A stretch of 14,839 nt of DNA from an uncultured Burkholderiales bacterium. Lineage in GTDB: Bacteria > Pseudomonadota > Gammaproteobacteria > Burkholderiales > Burkholderiaceae. The first letter of the stretch is position 1; every line of letters starts with the position of its first letter. A model generated the notes under the pieces. The model had not been told where the DNA came from and did no database searches. It worked only from the letters and a program-made list of their open reading frames with translations. A program made the position numbers and the translations under genes. Shown here in pieces: positions 1-9,251 of this stretch. The stretch covers positions 1 to 14,839 of the forward strand of contig CAIMWY010000082.1 in the NCBI GenBank assembly GCA_903845315.1, read 5' to 3'.

Positions 1-619
1 ACATCCGCTTGGACTTGATCGCTGTTTTAGGCCGCCAGCCTTTGCAAAACGCGTCGCGCGTTTCCATGTAGGGGCCACCAATCAAGTCGATGCAATAAGG
101 GACGGCGGCAAAGATGCCGTCTACCAATTGCTTGCCGTCGGCGTCTTTCAAGCCGCCCAAGGTTTCTTGGATCGATTTGGGCTGGCCGGGCAAATTGATG
201 ATCAGGCTGTGGCCACGAATCACCGCCACTTGGCGCGACAAGATGGCGGTGGGTACAAAGCGCAGACTGATTTGACGCATTTGCTCGCCAAAGCCAGGCA
301 TCTCTTTGTCGGCCACCGCCAATGTGGCTTCGGGGGTGACGTCACGGATGGCGGGACCTGTGCCGCCGGTGGTCAGCACCAAAGAACAGCCCGCATCGAC
401 CAGCTCAATCAGGGCTTGGCTGATGGTGGCTTGCTCGTCTGGAATCAGCCGTGCGTGGTAGTCGATGGGGTTGAACAAGGCCTGGCCCAACCAGTCGCGC
501 AACGCAGGCAGGCCTTTGTCTTCGTAAGTGCCGCTGGACGCGCGGTCGCTGATCGAGACGATGCCCACCTTCAGGGTGTCGCAGCGTGCATCGGGTGTGG
601 GCAGGGCAGTCTCGGTCAT
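1..619 (-). CDS. mog: Molybdopterin adenylyltransferase Mog (3' end outside window)
   Basis: Partial gene, cut by the left window edge after about 206 codons. Mog activates molybdopterin by adenylylation (MPT plus ATP gives MPT-AMP) before molybdate insertion, in the cytoplasmic molybdenum cofactor pathway. The sequence shows the MoaB/Mog fold signatures: SISDRAS near residues 22-28, TTGGTGPAIRDVTPEAT at about 83-99, the stretch reading QMRQISLRFVPTAILSRQ, and LPGQPKS near 150. This matches the E. coli Mog family closely over almost its whole length (about 195 aa in E. coli), so only a short C-terminal tail should be missing. The ATG at 617-619 overlaps the stop of yjgA (TGA at 616-618) as ATGA, which predicts translational coupling and co-transcription with yjgA. 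No other moa/moe genes are visible. The assignment is secure; the end point is not visible. Confidence 0.95.
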   Translation of the reverse strand, partial: MTETALPTPDARCDTLKVGIVSISDRASSGTYEDKGLPALRDWLGQALFNPIDYHARLIPDEQATISQALIELVDAGCSLVLTTGGTGPAIRDVTPEATLAVADKEMPGFGEQMRQISLRFVPTAILSRQVAVIRGHSLIINLPGQPKSIQETLGGLKDADGKQLVDGIFAAVPYCIDLIGGPYMETRDAFCKGWRPKTAIKSKRM

Positions 620-1293
620 GGCTTGTACACCTCGCTGTCGTCTTCTTCGGGCGTGCGGGCCGCGTCTTCGGCCTCGCTCAAGGTGGTTTTGACGAGTTGA
701 AAAATGTCGCGGTAAGCGCGGCCTTGGCGAGGCAGCAGGCCCTTGGCCACATCGGCTTTGGAGGTGGTGTCGTCTTTGCAGGCTTGGCGCACCAGGGCGC
801 GCAACTGCTGGCTGTCGGTCGTGGGGTAGGTCAGCATCCACTCGGACACAGCGTTGTCGTCTTGAATCAAACGGTCGCGCCAGTGTTCGGCCAGGTGCAG
901 CGCCAAGGTGTCGCGGGTGCTGCCCATGCGTTGCTCGTTGAGGGTGTCGCGCATGGCGGTCACAGCATCGCCACTGAGCTTGCGCATCAACTTACCCACA
1001 TACTGCATTTGACGGCGCTTGCCTTCAAAGTTGGTGATGCGGCGTGCTTCGGCCATGGCTTCGCGCAGTTGGTCTGTCAAATGCCCTTGGGTTTGTAGCC
1101 GATCTAACAGGTCGGTGCGTAAAGTCAGCAGCTCCACACCCAGGTCTTGCAACGCATCGCTTTCACGTTTTTTGTCGGTGCGGCTGGCACTGTCCGTGCC
1201 TTTGAGCTCGCGTTTGAGTTCCAGGTCGAGTTCGCTGCCTTCGGCCACAAATTGGCCGCGAACGAAGTAACCTTTTTTGGGTTTGCGTGACAT
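616..1293 (-). CDS. yjgA: Ribosome-associated protein YjgA (DUF615 family)
   Basis: Encodes a 225-residue cytoplasmic protein of the YjgA/DarP (DUF615) family, which in E. coli associates with late 50S ribosomal subunit precursors. The start at the ATG reading MSRKPKKGY was chosen because this basic N-terminus followed by an acidic/basic helical segment (residues about 10-60) is typical of proteobacterial YjgA. The frame stays open to 1428, but that upstream part would run into the divergent pmbA gene and resembles nothing known. The C-terminus is acidic (EDDSEVYKP). No clear Shine-Dalgarno sequence precedes the ATG; the 15 bases before it on the coding strand are pyrimidine-rich. The gene overlaps mog by four bases downstream and diverges from pmbA, the same yjgA/pmbA pairing found in E. 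coli. Their promoters must lie in, or overlap, the short gap 1294-1372. Confidence 0.93.
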   Translation of the reverse strand: MSRKPKKGYFVRGQFVAEGSELDLELKRELKGTDSASRTDKKRESDALQDLGVELLTLRTDLLDRLQTQGHLTDQLREAMAEARRITNFEGKRRQMQYVGKLMRKLSGDAVTAMRDTLNEQRMGSTRDTLALHLAEHWRDRLIQDDNAVSEWMLTYPTTDSQQLRALVRQACKDDTTSKADVAKGLLPRQGRAYRDIFQLVKTTLSEAEDAARTPEEDDSEVYKP

Positions 1294-1372
1294 AAAAAGA
1301 GGGGGGTCCAAAGCGGTCGGTTTGCCCTTCAACACAAAGGGAAACACTGTGACAAGTATCATAGCCGCCGAT

Positions 1373-2776
1373 ATGAGCAAAGCTACCCCCACACCCTCTC
1401 GCGCCTCTTTGGGCGCCGCCCACCCCACGCGGCAAGGTTTCAGCTATAGCCGTGACCAATTTGAAGAGTTGGTCGATCTGGCACTGGGCCACGCCAAGAA
1501 ACTTGGTGCCACCGATGCGGGGGCCGAGGCCTCAGAGGGCAGTGGCTTGAGTGTCTCGGTGCGCAAAGGCGAGTTGGAAAACGTGGAGCGCAACCGCGAC
1601 AAATCGCTCGGCGTCACCGTCTACGTGGGCCACCGCCGGGGCAATGCCAGCACCTCAGATTTTTCCCAAGCTGCCATTGAGCGCACCGTGCAAGCGGCCT
1701 ACGACATTGCGCGCTTCACCGCTGAAGACCCTATGGCGGGCTTGCCCGACGAACAAGACATTGCCAGACACCATCCCGAGTTGGATTTGTTCCATCCTTG
1801 GTCCATCACCAGCGAAGAGGCCGCCCAGTTGGCCTTGCGCTGCGAAGACGCCGCCTTGCGCATCAGCAAACGCATCACCAACAGCGAAGGTGCGGCGGTG
1901 TCGGCCCAGCAAAGCCATTTCTTCAGCGCCCATACCCACGGTTTTCGCGGTGGCTATGCCAGCTCGCGCCACAGCCTGTCGGTGTCGCCCATCGCGGGCA
2001 AGGGCAATGGCATGCAACGTGATGCTTGGTACACCTCCATGCGTTCGGCCGACGAGCTGTCGTCGCCCGAAGCCGTGGGCCGCTATGCGGCCGAGCGTGC
2101 CCTGAGCCGCTTGAAGTCCCGCAAGATCGCCACCACCCAATGTGCCGTGTTGTTTGAGTCGCCCGTGGCAGCGGGTTTGCTCGGCGGATTTGTGCAGGCG
2201 GTCAGCGGCGGCGCGCTCTACCGCAAGAGCACGTTCTTGCTTGATTCGCTGGGCCAACGCGTGTTCCCCAAGCACATCGACATCCAAGAAGACCCCCATG
2301 TCTTGCGTGGCAAAGGCAGTTCGCCGTTTGACGACGAAGGGGTCACCACCCGGGCCCGTCGTGTGGTTGATGCAGGACGCGTGCAAGGCTATTTCTTGAG
2401 CACCTACTCGGGCCGCAAACTGGGCATGCCCACCACGGGCAATGCGGGCGGCTCGCACAACCTGGTCATGCGCTCGCGCCTCACGCATGCAGGCGACGAC
2501 CTCGACGCCATGCTCAAAAAACTGGGCACAGGTTTGTTTGTCACTGAGATGATGGGTCAAGGCGTGAACTACGTCACCGGCGACTACTCACGCGGCGCCA
2601 GCGGCTTTTGGGTGGAGAACGGACAGATCGCTTTTCCCGTGCAAGAAATCACCATTGCGGGCAACCTCAAAGACATGTTCCAAGGCATCCAAGCCATTGG
2701 ATCGGACGAATACACCATGGGTGCCAAGACCATTGGCTCGGTCTTGATCAACCGCATGAAAATCGCGGGCAGCTGA
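1373..2776 (+). CDS. pmbA: Metalloprotease-like protein PmbA/TldE
   Basis: Encodes about 467 residues of the TldD/PmbA family (E. coli PmbA is about 450). TldE (PmbA) pairs with TldD to form a cytoplasmic protease that degrades or matures peptides such as microcin B17 precursor and the CcdA antitoxin; in the pair TldD carries the zinc site. Visible family marks are the N-terminal segment with ELENVERNRDKSLGVTVYVG, the run TTGNAGGSHNL at about residues 354-363, and the C-terminal stretch GQIAFPVQEITIAGNLKDMF. No HExxxH motif is present, which fits TldE rather than TldD. The start is uncertain. The ATG at 1373 (MSKATPTPS) has no Shine-Dalgarno sequence, while an in-frame GTG at 1349 has AAAGGG at 1336-1341 with a 7-base spacer and would add eight residues. 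The gene stands alone, divergent from yjgA, with a terminator-like hairpin directly behind it. No tldD is in the window. Confidence 0.94.
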   Translation: MSKATPTPSRASLGAAHPTRQGFSYSRDQFEELVDLALGHAKKLGATDAGAEASEGSGLSVSVRKGELENVERNRDKSLGVTVYVGHRRGNASTSDFSQAAIERTVQAAYDIARFTAEDPMAGLPDEQDIARHHPELDLFHPWSITSEEAAQLALRCEDAALRISKRITNSEGAAVSAQQSHFFSAHTHGFRGGYASSRHSLSVSPIAGKGNGMQRDAWYTSMRSADELSSPEAVGRYAAERALSRLKSRKIATTQCAVLFESPVAAGLLGGFVQAVSGGALYRKSTFLLDSLGQRVFPKHIDIQEDPHVLRGKGSSPFDDEGVTTRARRVVDAGRVQGYFLSTYSGRKLGMPTTGNAGGSHNLVMRSRLTHAGDDLDAMLKKLGTGLFVTEMMGQGVNYVTGDYSRGASGFWVENGQIAFPVQEITIAGNLKDMFQGIQAIGSDEYTMGAKTIGSVLINRMKIAGS

Positions 2777-2786
2777 TCCGTTTTGT

Positions 2787-2817
2787 AGCCCCCATCTCAA
2801 GCGCAGAGTTGGGGGCT
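2787..2817 (+). terminator. Terminator-like hairpin after pmbA
   Basis: The arms AGCCCCCATCTC (2787-2798) and GAGTTGGGGGCT (2806-2817) pair over 12 bases with one mismatch around the 7-base loop AAGCGCA. The stem begins 11 bases after the pmbA stop. Only a short T run (TTT, 2817-2819) follows, so termination may be weak or partly Rho-assisted, but position and stem strength support a transcription end for pmbA. Confidence 0.65.
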
Positions 2818-2893
2818 TTGACGCACACCCTGTGTGCTTTGTTGCGTCGCCTGCACGCTGGGCGTTGGCATTGATCTCAATCAATTATTGGTG

Positions 2894-2982
2894 CTTCAAG
2901 TTTTGAAGATTTAATTGTTTTAGACAATAAAATCTATAAAACCTCAAAAACCTCCAAAAAACACAGGTGTTTAAGGTGTTTT
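2894..2982 (+). promoter_or_regulatory. AT-rich leader with dyads upstream of the giant gene
   Basis: This stretch is much more AT-rich than the coding DNA around it and holds several symmetrical elements. The strongest is an 11-base inverted repeat with one mismatch and a 5-base spacer: GATTTAATTGT (2908-2918), TTTAG, ACAATAAAATC (2924-2934). A perfect 6-base repeat CTTCAA/TTGAAG (2894-2908) precedes it, and AAACAC/GTGTTT (2959-2972) follows, with GGTGTTT repeated directly at 2966 and 2975. TATAAA at 2935-2940 could be a -10 element, but no good -35 hexamer lies 16-18 bases upstream, which suggests an activator-dependent or non-sigma70 promoter. That the arms are operator half-sites is an inference. 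Confidence 0.45.
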
Positions 2983-3041
2983 AGCTGGACTTTTTTAGAA
3001 GGCCGATTGAAACCATTTCCATTTTTTGGAGTTAGCCGTTC

Positions 3042-6000
3042 ATGGCTGAAAAATCTTTTGATGCTCCCAAAACCAAGGCATCCCCTCGGCGCCTAGAAGG
3101 CGCTTCAGCGGAGTCGACGCCGGCGTCCCATAAATGGTCTTTGCACATGGACGGCTTGTGGGCCGACACCACTGCGGTGCAGCCCGAATCTTGGTCGATC
3201 CCTGTTGGTTTGACAGCGGGTCAAGCGACCAAGGTCAAGGTGGAGGCTGGTGCAGCCTACCGCCTCGTGCCTCCCGTTGCAGCGCCAAATGACAAAGTCA
3301 AATTGAAGAGCCCTAAGGTGGGCAGCCGTCAAGACGGTGACGATTTGGTACTCACCACTCCCGAGTGCGATGAGTTGGTCTTGCAAGATTTCTTTGTGCA
3401 TGGGCAAACACCATCGCCGGCCTTGTTGACTGTGATTCAAGCGGATGGCACGGAGACAGTGCAAACTTTGTCCGGCGGCAGTGGTGACAGCCAGACATGC
3501 GAGAACCCACTGTTGCCCTTGATGGTGGCCAGTGTGGAGCAATCGGGCAGCAACCCATACTGGCTTGCGGTTTTGCCCGTGCTGGGCTTGGGCGGGGGTG
3601 GTGGGTCCGGGGTAGATCCAACACCCAATCCAGGAACAGGCCCCGTATTGGGATTTGCTAAGCTGAATGCGCCCACGCTGACGCAATTGACCGATGATGT
3701 GGGGTCGGTGACGGGCGTGGTGGCCAATGGTGGGGTGACCGACGACACCGTGTTGTTAGTGCGTGTGAGTCTGTTGAACACGCACGCTTTGGTCAACGAC
3801 CACGTGCAGCTGTTGAGCGATGGGGCCGATCTAGGCCCATGGGTACTGCTGTCTGAGGCAGACATTGTTGCGGGGTATGTGGACTTCGTCACCCCAAGTT
3901 TGACCCTGGGCACGACCTATGTGCTGACGGCCAAGATCATCGATGCAACCGGGCACCAAAGTCTTGCCTCGGACCCTTACTTGGTCACCATCGACACGGT
4001 GGGGCCAACGGCCACGATTGTGATGAGCGATGTGGCGCTAAAAATAGGTGACACCAGCCTGGTCACGATCCGGTTCAGCGAGGCCGTGGCCGGTTTTGAC
4101 AACGCTGACCTCACGGTGGCCAACGGCAGCTTAAGCACCTTGACCACCAGAGACGGTGGTATCACCTGGACCGCGACATTCACGCCCAATCCAGACATTG
4201 AGAGTGCTGTCAACGCCATCGCCTTGAGAGCCGATTACACCGACCGTGCAGGCAATGGGGGTGCTGCTGCGCAGAGTGCCAACTATGTCATAGATACCTT
4301 GGCACCCCAGCTGACGATCACGGCCATGGCCGGGGGAGACAACGTGCTCAGTGCGGCTGAATTTGGCGCACTGGATGAACGCAACCTGTTGGTGATTCAG
4401 GGGACAGGCAGTCACCTTGAGCTTGGGTCGACTTACAACATACAGTTTCAAAATAAAACCTACAGCGGTCGGGTGACGACAGCCAACATCTGGGGCTTGG
4501 ACGTGCCATTGGAAGACACACAAACCTTGGCCAACGGCAACAGTTACCAAGTTGATGTGTGGGCCACGGACGTGGCAGGCAATGTGTCGACACGGGTGAG
4601 TCAAAGTCTGTCGGTCATCATGGCACCGGCAGACACACCGACCGTGAATCTGCTTCGCACCAACAGCTTGACACCTGTGTTGAGCGGCAACGCGGCCAAA
4701 CTTGATCTAGGCAACCAAGCGATTGCGTTGGGCGCCAATGATGTGTTGACTGTGCAAGTCAATGGATTGACCTTCACCTACACCGTGGGGGGCGCACATG
4801 ACGCCGAGTTGACCTACGACAGCGTGGCCCAAACCTGGCGCTTGGCGCTGCCAGTCAATGCGATCACCGCCGATGGCACTTACGAGGTGGCAGTGAGTGT
4901 GTTGGCGGTGGGGTATGTCACGGCCAAGGACGATATCAGCAACAACGAGTTGATGATCGACCGCACGCCCCCGAACTTGTCGATCCAAGTTTTTGCCGGA
5001 GACGATGTACTCAACGCGCAAGAGGAAACGCTCAACCAAGTCGTCAATGGCTTGACCGATCTCACCGAGATAGGCCGCACGGTCACGGTCACAGGCTTCA
5101 ACGGCAAGACTTACCAAGCGACGGTGCAAGCCAACGGCAGTTGGCAAACCAGCATCTTGGCCGCTGACTTGACGGGCATTGCCGCAGGCAACATCCACGC
5201 GATCTTGAGCGATGTGTTTGGCAACACGGCGCAGGCCGACCGTGCGTTTGGCGTAGACGCCACACCGCCTGGCGTGAGGTCTATCGTCTTGAGTGACAAC
5301 GCTTTGAAAATAGGTGACACCAGCTTGGTGACCATCACGTTCACTGAGGCGGTGACGGGCCTGGACAACACCGACCTCACGGTGGCCAACGGCAGTTTGA
5401 GCCATCTGGTCAGCAGCGATGGGGGCAGCACCTGGACCGCAACGTTCACTCCCTTCAATAGCAAGGAAGTTGCCAGCAATGTGTTGACCTTGGCGGCTGG
5501 CAGTTACACCGATGCCGCAGGCAACCCCGGTCTGTTGGCGACCAGTCCCAACTACGCGGTGGACACCAAGGCACCGTATGTGACGATTGAATTGGCGCAG
5601 ACAGCTTTGCGCACAGGGCAATCCACAACGGCCACCTTCAGCTTCAGCGAGGCCGTGACTGGTTTTGACAACAGCGACATCGCCCTCAAAAACGGCACCT
5701 TGAGCACGCTCAGCAGCAGCAATGGGGGCGTGACCTGGGCCGCCACCTTCACCGCCACAGCTGACTTGGATTACGGTTTGCAAGTCGCCGCCAGTTACAC
5801 CGACTTGGCGGGCAATGCGGGATCGGCGGGCAGTTACGGGTCCATCGATCAAGAGCCGCCGACCAGCGCCATCAGCTTGTCGCAAACAGCATTCAAGAGT
5901 GGTTCGAGTGGTCAAGTGACGATTGTTTTCAGCGAGATCGTCCAAGGCTTTGACAACGCCGATGTCACCGTGTCGAATGGTGTGCTCAGCACCTTGGTCA

Positions 6001-9000
6001 GCAGCGATGGTGGGCGTACTTGGACCGCGACCTTCACACCCGACGCCAACTTAGAAGCGGCCAGCAACCTGGTGCATGTGTTGACGAGCTACCAAGATCT
6101 CTCTGGCAACGCAGGCACCGCGGCGGACAGCCTCAACTACGTGATCGACACCAAAGCTCCGGTCTTTGGCAGTGCCACCACCGCCTCGGTGATGGACAGT
6201 GGTTTGGGTGTGGCCAACACGGTGACGCTCTACACCGCAGCCGCGACCGATGGCCATCCCGTCACCTACAGCCTCAGTGGCACCGATGCGAGCCTCTTCG
6301 CCATCGATGCCACGAGCGGTGTTTTGAACTTCAACACCCTGACTCGCTATTGGCCCCCTGGCGATGCTGGGGCCAACCATGTGTACGACCTGAATGTGGT
6401 GGCCACCGATTCGTTTGGCAACAGCAGCAGCCAAGCCTTGGCTTTGACCCTGTTGTCCAACGCGGTCTGGTTGGCCGATGTGTCTGCGGGCTTGGGCGGC
6501 TTCGTCATCAACGGCCAGAGCAGCCGCGACCAAAGCGGCTACTCGGTCAGCAGCGCAGGCGATGTCAACGGAGACGGCCTGGGCGACGTGATCGTTGGCG
6601 CTTGGCACCCGCTCCTAGGCACAGGCGCCACGCCGGGCCACAGCTATGTGGTGTTTGGCAAGACTGGCACCCAAGCGGTGGACTTGGCCACGGTGGCTGC
6701 AGGTGCTGCGGGCGCCGGTGGCTTTGCCATCCACGGTGAAGTGGCGGCCGACTACTCGGGTGTGTCGGTCAGCGCGGCGGGTGACATCAACGGCGATGGC
6801 TTGGCCGATTTGATTGTCGGTGCGCCGTGGGTCTCGCCCACGGGCGCTGCCAACGGCGGGCGCAGCTATGTGGTGTATGGCAAAGCCAGCACCGCTGCCG
6901 TGGATTTGGCCACTTTTGTGGCGGGCACCGATGGCTTGGTGATCAATGCTGCGAACACGAATGACCATGTGGGTGTCTCGGTCAGCAGTGCGGGCGACGT
7001 CAACGGCGACGGCATTGCCGACCTGATCATTGGCGCCCCCCAAGCCGACCCGCTGACAGGCGCCAACGCGGGCCGCAGCTATGTGGTGTTTGGCAAAACC
7101 TCGCTGACGGCGGTCGACTTGTCGGCCTTGGGCGCAGGCGGCTTCACGATCAACGGGCAGGCCAGCAGCGACAACAGCGGCTACTCGGTCAGCGCGGCCG
7201 GCGACGTCAACGGCGACGGCTTGGCCGACTTGGTGATCGGCGCCAACAAATCAGACCCGGCCGCTGGCACCGATGCCGGGCGCAGCTACGTGGTGTTTGG
7301 ACGCACGGGCATCACCGACATCAATCTGTCGGACGTGGCCTCGGGCACCGGCAGCTTGGGCTTTGTGATCAATGGCGAATCAGGGGCTGACTTAAGTGGC
7401 ATCTCGGTCAGCACCGCTGGCGACATCAACGGCGATGGCTTGGCCGACCTCATCATCGGCGCCAAAGATGCGGCGGCGCCGGCTGGTGTCTACAGTGGAC
7501 GCAGTTATGTGGTGTATGGCAAAGCCAATGCCACGGCCATCAATTTGGCCGACGTGAAACTGGGGGTGGGCGGCTTTGTGATTTATGGCGAGAGTGCGTA
7601 TGACGGCAGTGGTGTCTCGGTCAGCGCAGCGGGCGACATCAATGGCGATGGGCTGGCCGATTTGATCGTGGGTGCTTATGGCGGCGACCCATCGGGCCTT
7701 GGCAACGCCGGGCGTAGCTATGTGATTTTTGGCGGCACCCAAAGCGCATTCAACCGAACCACGGTCGATTGGTTGGGCACCGCTGGGGCCGACAGCCACA
7801 CCTCCACCGGCAGCCAAACCTTGGTGGGTGGCGCCGGCAACGACACCTTGACGGGTGGGGGCGGGGCCGATGTGCTGTACGGCGGCGCGGGCGATGATGT
7901 GTTTGTTCTGGGCGCGGGCAACATCGCCAAACTCAGCGCCAACTTCAGTGCTGCAGATGGCCGACTCGCGCGTGTGGATGGCGGCACGGGGACCGACACC
8001 TTGCGTTTGAGCGCGGGTGCCAGCTTGAACCTCACCGCCGTGAGCAATGCCGCTGCCTCTGACCCGCAAGGCAGCAGCCGCATCAGCAGCATCGAGTGCA
8101 TTGACATGGCCACCGACACGGCGGCCAACACCCTGACCTTGAGCGTGCGCGATGTGCAAGACATGTCGGGCATGAACCTCATCCACAACGGCAGCGCTGG
8201 CTGGACGTCGGGCACCTACACCTTGGGCAACCAAGTGGCCATGCACCAGTTGGTGGTGCAAGCAGGCGCAGGCGATACCTTGAACTTTGCCACCGCCTTC
8301 ACCTACCAAGGCAATGTGAGCTACAACGGCGTGAGCTACAAGGTGTGGCAAGACACGCTCAACCATGCGCAGGTGTTCACCAATTTCAACTTTGCCCCCA
8401 CAGGCAGCGTGTCTGTAGCGGGTACCTTGTTGGTGGGCCAGACCTTGACGGCCTCCAACACCTTGGCCGATGCAGAAGGCTTAGGCGTGATTGGCTATCA
8501 GTGGCAGTCGTCGGCCGATGGCGTGAGCTGGGCCAATATTGCCTTGGCCACCAGCAGCACCTTCACCTTGGCGGCGGCCCAAGCAGGCCAGCGCTTCCGC
8601 GCTGTCGCCAGTTATGTCGATGGTGCGGGCGCCACCGAGACGGTGAACAGTTCCGCCACCAATGCCGTGGCCTTGGCGGTGTTTTTAACCGACATCACGG
8701 CAGGCACAGGCGGCTTTGTGATCAGTGGCGGAGCCGCAGCAGATCAAAGTGGTTGGTCGGTGAGCGCAGCTGGGGACGTGAACGGCGACGGCTTGGCGGA
8801 TGTGATGGTGGGCGCGAGGTTGGCCGATCCTGCAGCTGGCGCCAATGCTGGCAAGAGTTATGTGGTGTTTGGAAAAAGCGCCACCGCTGCGATGGATTTG
8901 TCGGCTTTGGGCACGGGTGGTTTTGTCATCAATGGAGAGGCTACTCTGGACGAAAGTGGCTTCTCGGTCAGTGCCGCCGGAGACGTCAACGGGGATGGGC

Positions 9001-9251
9001 TGGCTGACGTGATGGTTGGCGCCTACAAGGCGAATCCTGCAGGCGGGGCAGACGCAGGCAAGAGTTATGTGGTGTTTGGCAAAGCCACCACCACCGATGT
9101 GAATTTGACCGACATTGCCGCTGGCACCGGCGGCGGCTTTGTGATCAAAGGGGTCAATGCCAACGACGTCAGCGGCACCTCGGTCAGTGCCGCAGGTGAC
9201 GTCAACGGCGATGGCTTGGCCGATGTGATTGTGGGGTGCCCCGCAATCTGA
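3042..9251 (+). CDS. Giant RTX/FG-GAP repeat adhesin-like protein, 5' part (frameshifted)
   Basis: Encodes 2069 residues before a premature stop. The ATG at 3042 has GGAG at 3028-3031. There is no Sec signal peptide; a hydrophobic, glycine-rich segment ([19 protein letters not shown], residues 172-190) ends the N-terminal domain, resembling the start of large type I-secreted adhesins. Approximate domain order: Ig-like domain 203-319; Ig-like copy of the [13 protein letters not shown] type 320-419; further Ig-like domains 420-743, two with the GDxVLxAxE motif; three more FSEAV-type copies 744-1037; cadherin-like domain 1040-1140; six FG-GAP repeats 1144-1566; RTX repeats 1591-1623; beta-rich module to about 1783; Ig-like domain 1784-1880; then three FG-GAP repeats. 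Each FG-GAP unit keeps the calcium loop DxNGDGxxD. Cysteine is very rare, as in extracellular proteins. One extra G at 9233-9236 shifts the frame, giving a foreign CPAI tail and TGA at 9249-9251. A surface adhesin role is inferred. Confidence 0.85.
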   Translation: MAEKSFDAPKTKASPRRLEGASAESTPASHKWSLHMDGLWADTTAVQPESWSIPVGLTAGQATKVKVEAGAAYRLVPPVAAPNDKVKLKSPKVGSRQDGDDLVLTTPECDELVLQDFFVHGQTPSPALLTVIQADGTETVQTLSGGSGDSQTCENPLLPLMVASVEQSGSNPYWLAVLPVLGLGGGGGSGVDPTPNPGTGPVLGFAKLNAPTLTQLTDDVGSVTGVVANGGVTDDTVLLVRVSLLNTHALVNDHVQLLSDGADLGPWVLLSEADIVAGYVDFVTPSLTLGTTYVLTAKIIDATGHQSLASDPYLVTIDTVGPTATIVMSDVALKIGDTSLVTIRFSEAVAGFDNADLTVANGSLSTLTTRDGGITWTATFTPNPDIESAVNAIALRADYTDRAGNGGAAAQSANYVIDTLAPQLTITAMAGGDNVLSAAEFGALDERNLLVIQGTGSHLELGSTYNIQFQNKTYSGRVTTANIWGLDVPLEDTQTLANGNSYQVDVWATDVAGNVSTRVSQSLSVIMAPADTPTVNLLRTNSLTPVLSGNAAKLDLGNQAIALGANDVLTVQVNGLTFTYTVGGAHDAELTYDSVAQTWRLALPVNAITADGTYEVAVSVLAVGYVTAKDDISNNELMIDRTPPNLSIQVFAGDDVLNAQEETLNQVVNGLTDLTEIGRTVTVTGFNGKTYQATVQANGSWQTSILAADLTGIAAGNIHAILSDVFGNTAQADRAFGVDATPPGVRSIVLSDNALKIGDTSLVTITFTEAVTGLDNTDLTVANGSLSHLVSSDGGSTWTATFTPFNSKEVASNVLTLAAGSYTDAAGNPGLLATSPNYAVDTKAPYVTIELAQTALRTGQSTTATFSFSEAVTGFDNSDIALKNGTLSTLSSSNGGVTWAATFTATADLDYGLQVAASYTDLAGNAGSAGSYGSIDQEPPTSAISLSQTAFKSGSSGQVTIVFSEIVQGFDNADVTVSNGVLSTLVSSDGGRTWTATFTPDANLEAASNLVHVLTSYQDLSGNAGTAADSLNYVIDTKAPVFGSATTASVMDSGLGVANTVTLYTAAATDGHPVTYSLSGTDASLFAIDATSGVLNFNTLTRYWPPGDAGANHVYDLNVVATDSFGNSSSQALALTLLSNAVWLADVSAGLGGFVINGQSSRDQSGYSVSSAGDVNGDGLGDVIVGAWHPLLGTGATPGHSYVVFGKTGTQAVDLATVAAGAAGAGGFAIHGEVAADYSGVSVSAAGDINGDGLADLIVGAPWVSPTGAANGGRSYVVYGKASTAAVDLATFVAGTDGLVINAANTNDHVGVSVSSAGDVNGDGIADLIIGAPQADPLTGANAGRSYVVFGKTSLTAVDLSALGAGGFTINGQASSDNSGYSVSAAGDVNGDGLADLVIGANKSDPAAGTDAGRSYVVFGRTGITDINLSDVASGTGSLGFVINGESGADLSGISVSTAGDINGDGLADLIIGAKDAAAPAGVYSGRSYVVYGKANATAINLADVKLGVGGFVIYGESAYDGSGVSVSAAGDINGDGLADLIVGAYGGDPSGLGNAGRSYVIFGGTQSAFNRTTVDWLGTAGADSHTSTGSQTLVGGAGNDTLTGGGGADVLYGGAGDDVFVLGAGNIAKLSANFSAADGRLARVDGGTGTDTLRLSAGASLNLTAVSNAAASDPQGSSRISSIECIDMATDTAANTLTLSVRDVQDMSGMNLIHNGSAGWTSGTYTLGNQVAMHQLVVQAGAGDTLNFATAFTYQGNVSYNGVSYKVWQDTLNHAQVFTNFNFAPTGSVSVAGTLLVGQTLTASNTLADAEGLGVIGYQWQSSADGVSWANIALATSSTFTLAAAQAGQRFRAVASYVDGAGATETVNSSATNAVALAVFLTDITAGTGGFVISGGAAADQSGWSVSAAGDVNGDGLADVMVGARLADPAAGANAGKSYVVFGKSATAAMDLSALGTGGFVINGEATLDESGFSVSAAGDVNGDGLADVMVGAYKANPAGGADAGKSYVVFGKATTTDVNLTDIAAGTGGGFVIKGVNANDVSGTSVSAAGDVNGDGLADVIVGCPAI
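3999..4298 (+). repeat. Ig-like repeat, first FSEAV-type copy
   Basis: Encodes a roughly 100-residue bacterial Ig-like domain (Big_12-like, named from memory) with the landmarks [40 protein letters not shown] and DRAGN. It is separated from its three relatives (5271-6152) by other Ig-like domains. It is nearly identical at DNA level to the 5271 copy in two stretches, including AAAATAGGTGACACCAGC (from 4039) and the codons for DLTVANGS. Confidence 0.75.
5271..6152 (+). repeat. Three tandem FSEAV-type Ig-like repeats
   Basis: Three consecutive Ig-like domains of about 95-100 residues each (5271-5567, 5577-5861, 5862-6152). Each has the order FTEAV/FSEAV/FSEIV, a DNxD segment, SSxGGxTWxATFT, and a SYTD/SYQDxxGN calcium-type loop near its end. 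The repeats form part of the stalk of the giant protein and precede a cadherin-like domain. Confidence 0.75.
6471..7739 (+). repeat. FG-GAP propeller block 1 (six repeats)
   Basis: Six repeats with a period of 207-222 bases. The calcium loops DxNGDGxxD begin at 6561, 6783, 6996, 7203, 7422 and 7635. Each unit reads roughly [36 protein letters not shown] and then [14 protein letters not shown] repeats fold as blades of integrin-alpha-type beta-propellers and bind calcium. Six units is one fewer than the seven-blade integrin propeller and one fewer than block 2. Confidence 0.88.
7812..7910 (+). repeat. Internal RTX calcium-binding repeats
   Basis: Encodes [13 protein letters not shown], a glycine-rich linker and [10 protein letters not shown]: two recognisable GGxGxDxxx units of the RTX (hemolysin-type) calcium-binding family. 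They are normally close to the C-terminus of type I-secreted proteins, but here about 960 residues of the repaired protein follow. Confidence 0.82.

Noticed and set aside
128..1098. Plus-strand open frames over mog and yjgA
   Set aside because: The minus strand encodes the conserved Mog and YjgA proteins; the plus-strand products resemble nothing and lack RBSs.
1655..2560. Minus-strand open frame (301 codons) opposite pmbA
   Set aside because: Antisense shadow of a well-recognised TldE protein, with no domain signature of its own.
4707..5945. Long minus-strand open frame (412 codons) inside the giant gene
   Set aside because: It lies wholly antisense to Ig-like repeat coding sequence, has no RBS and no recognisable domain; its length follows from the GC-rich repeat codons. 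The same applies to 7392-8366 minus.
9231..9251. Programmed +1 ribosomal frameshift joining the two parts of the giant gene
   Set aside because: The shift site lacks known stimulators such as an internal Shine-Dalgarno sequence or a slow stop codon at the shift point (the stop is five codons later). A plain one-base insertion explains it more simply.
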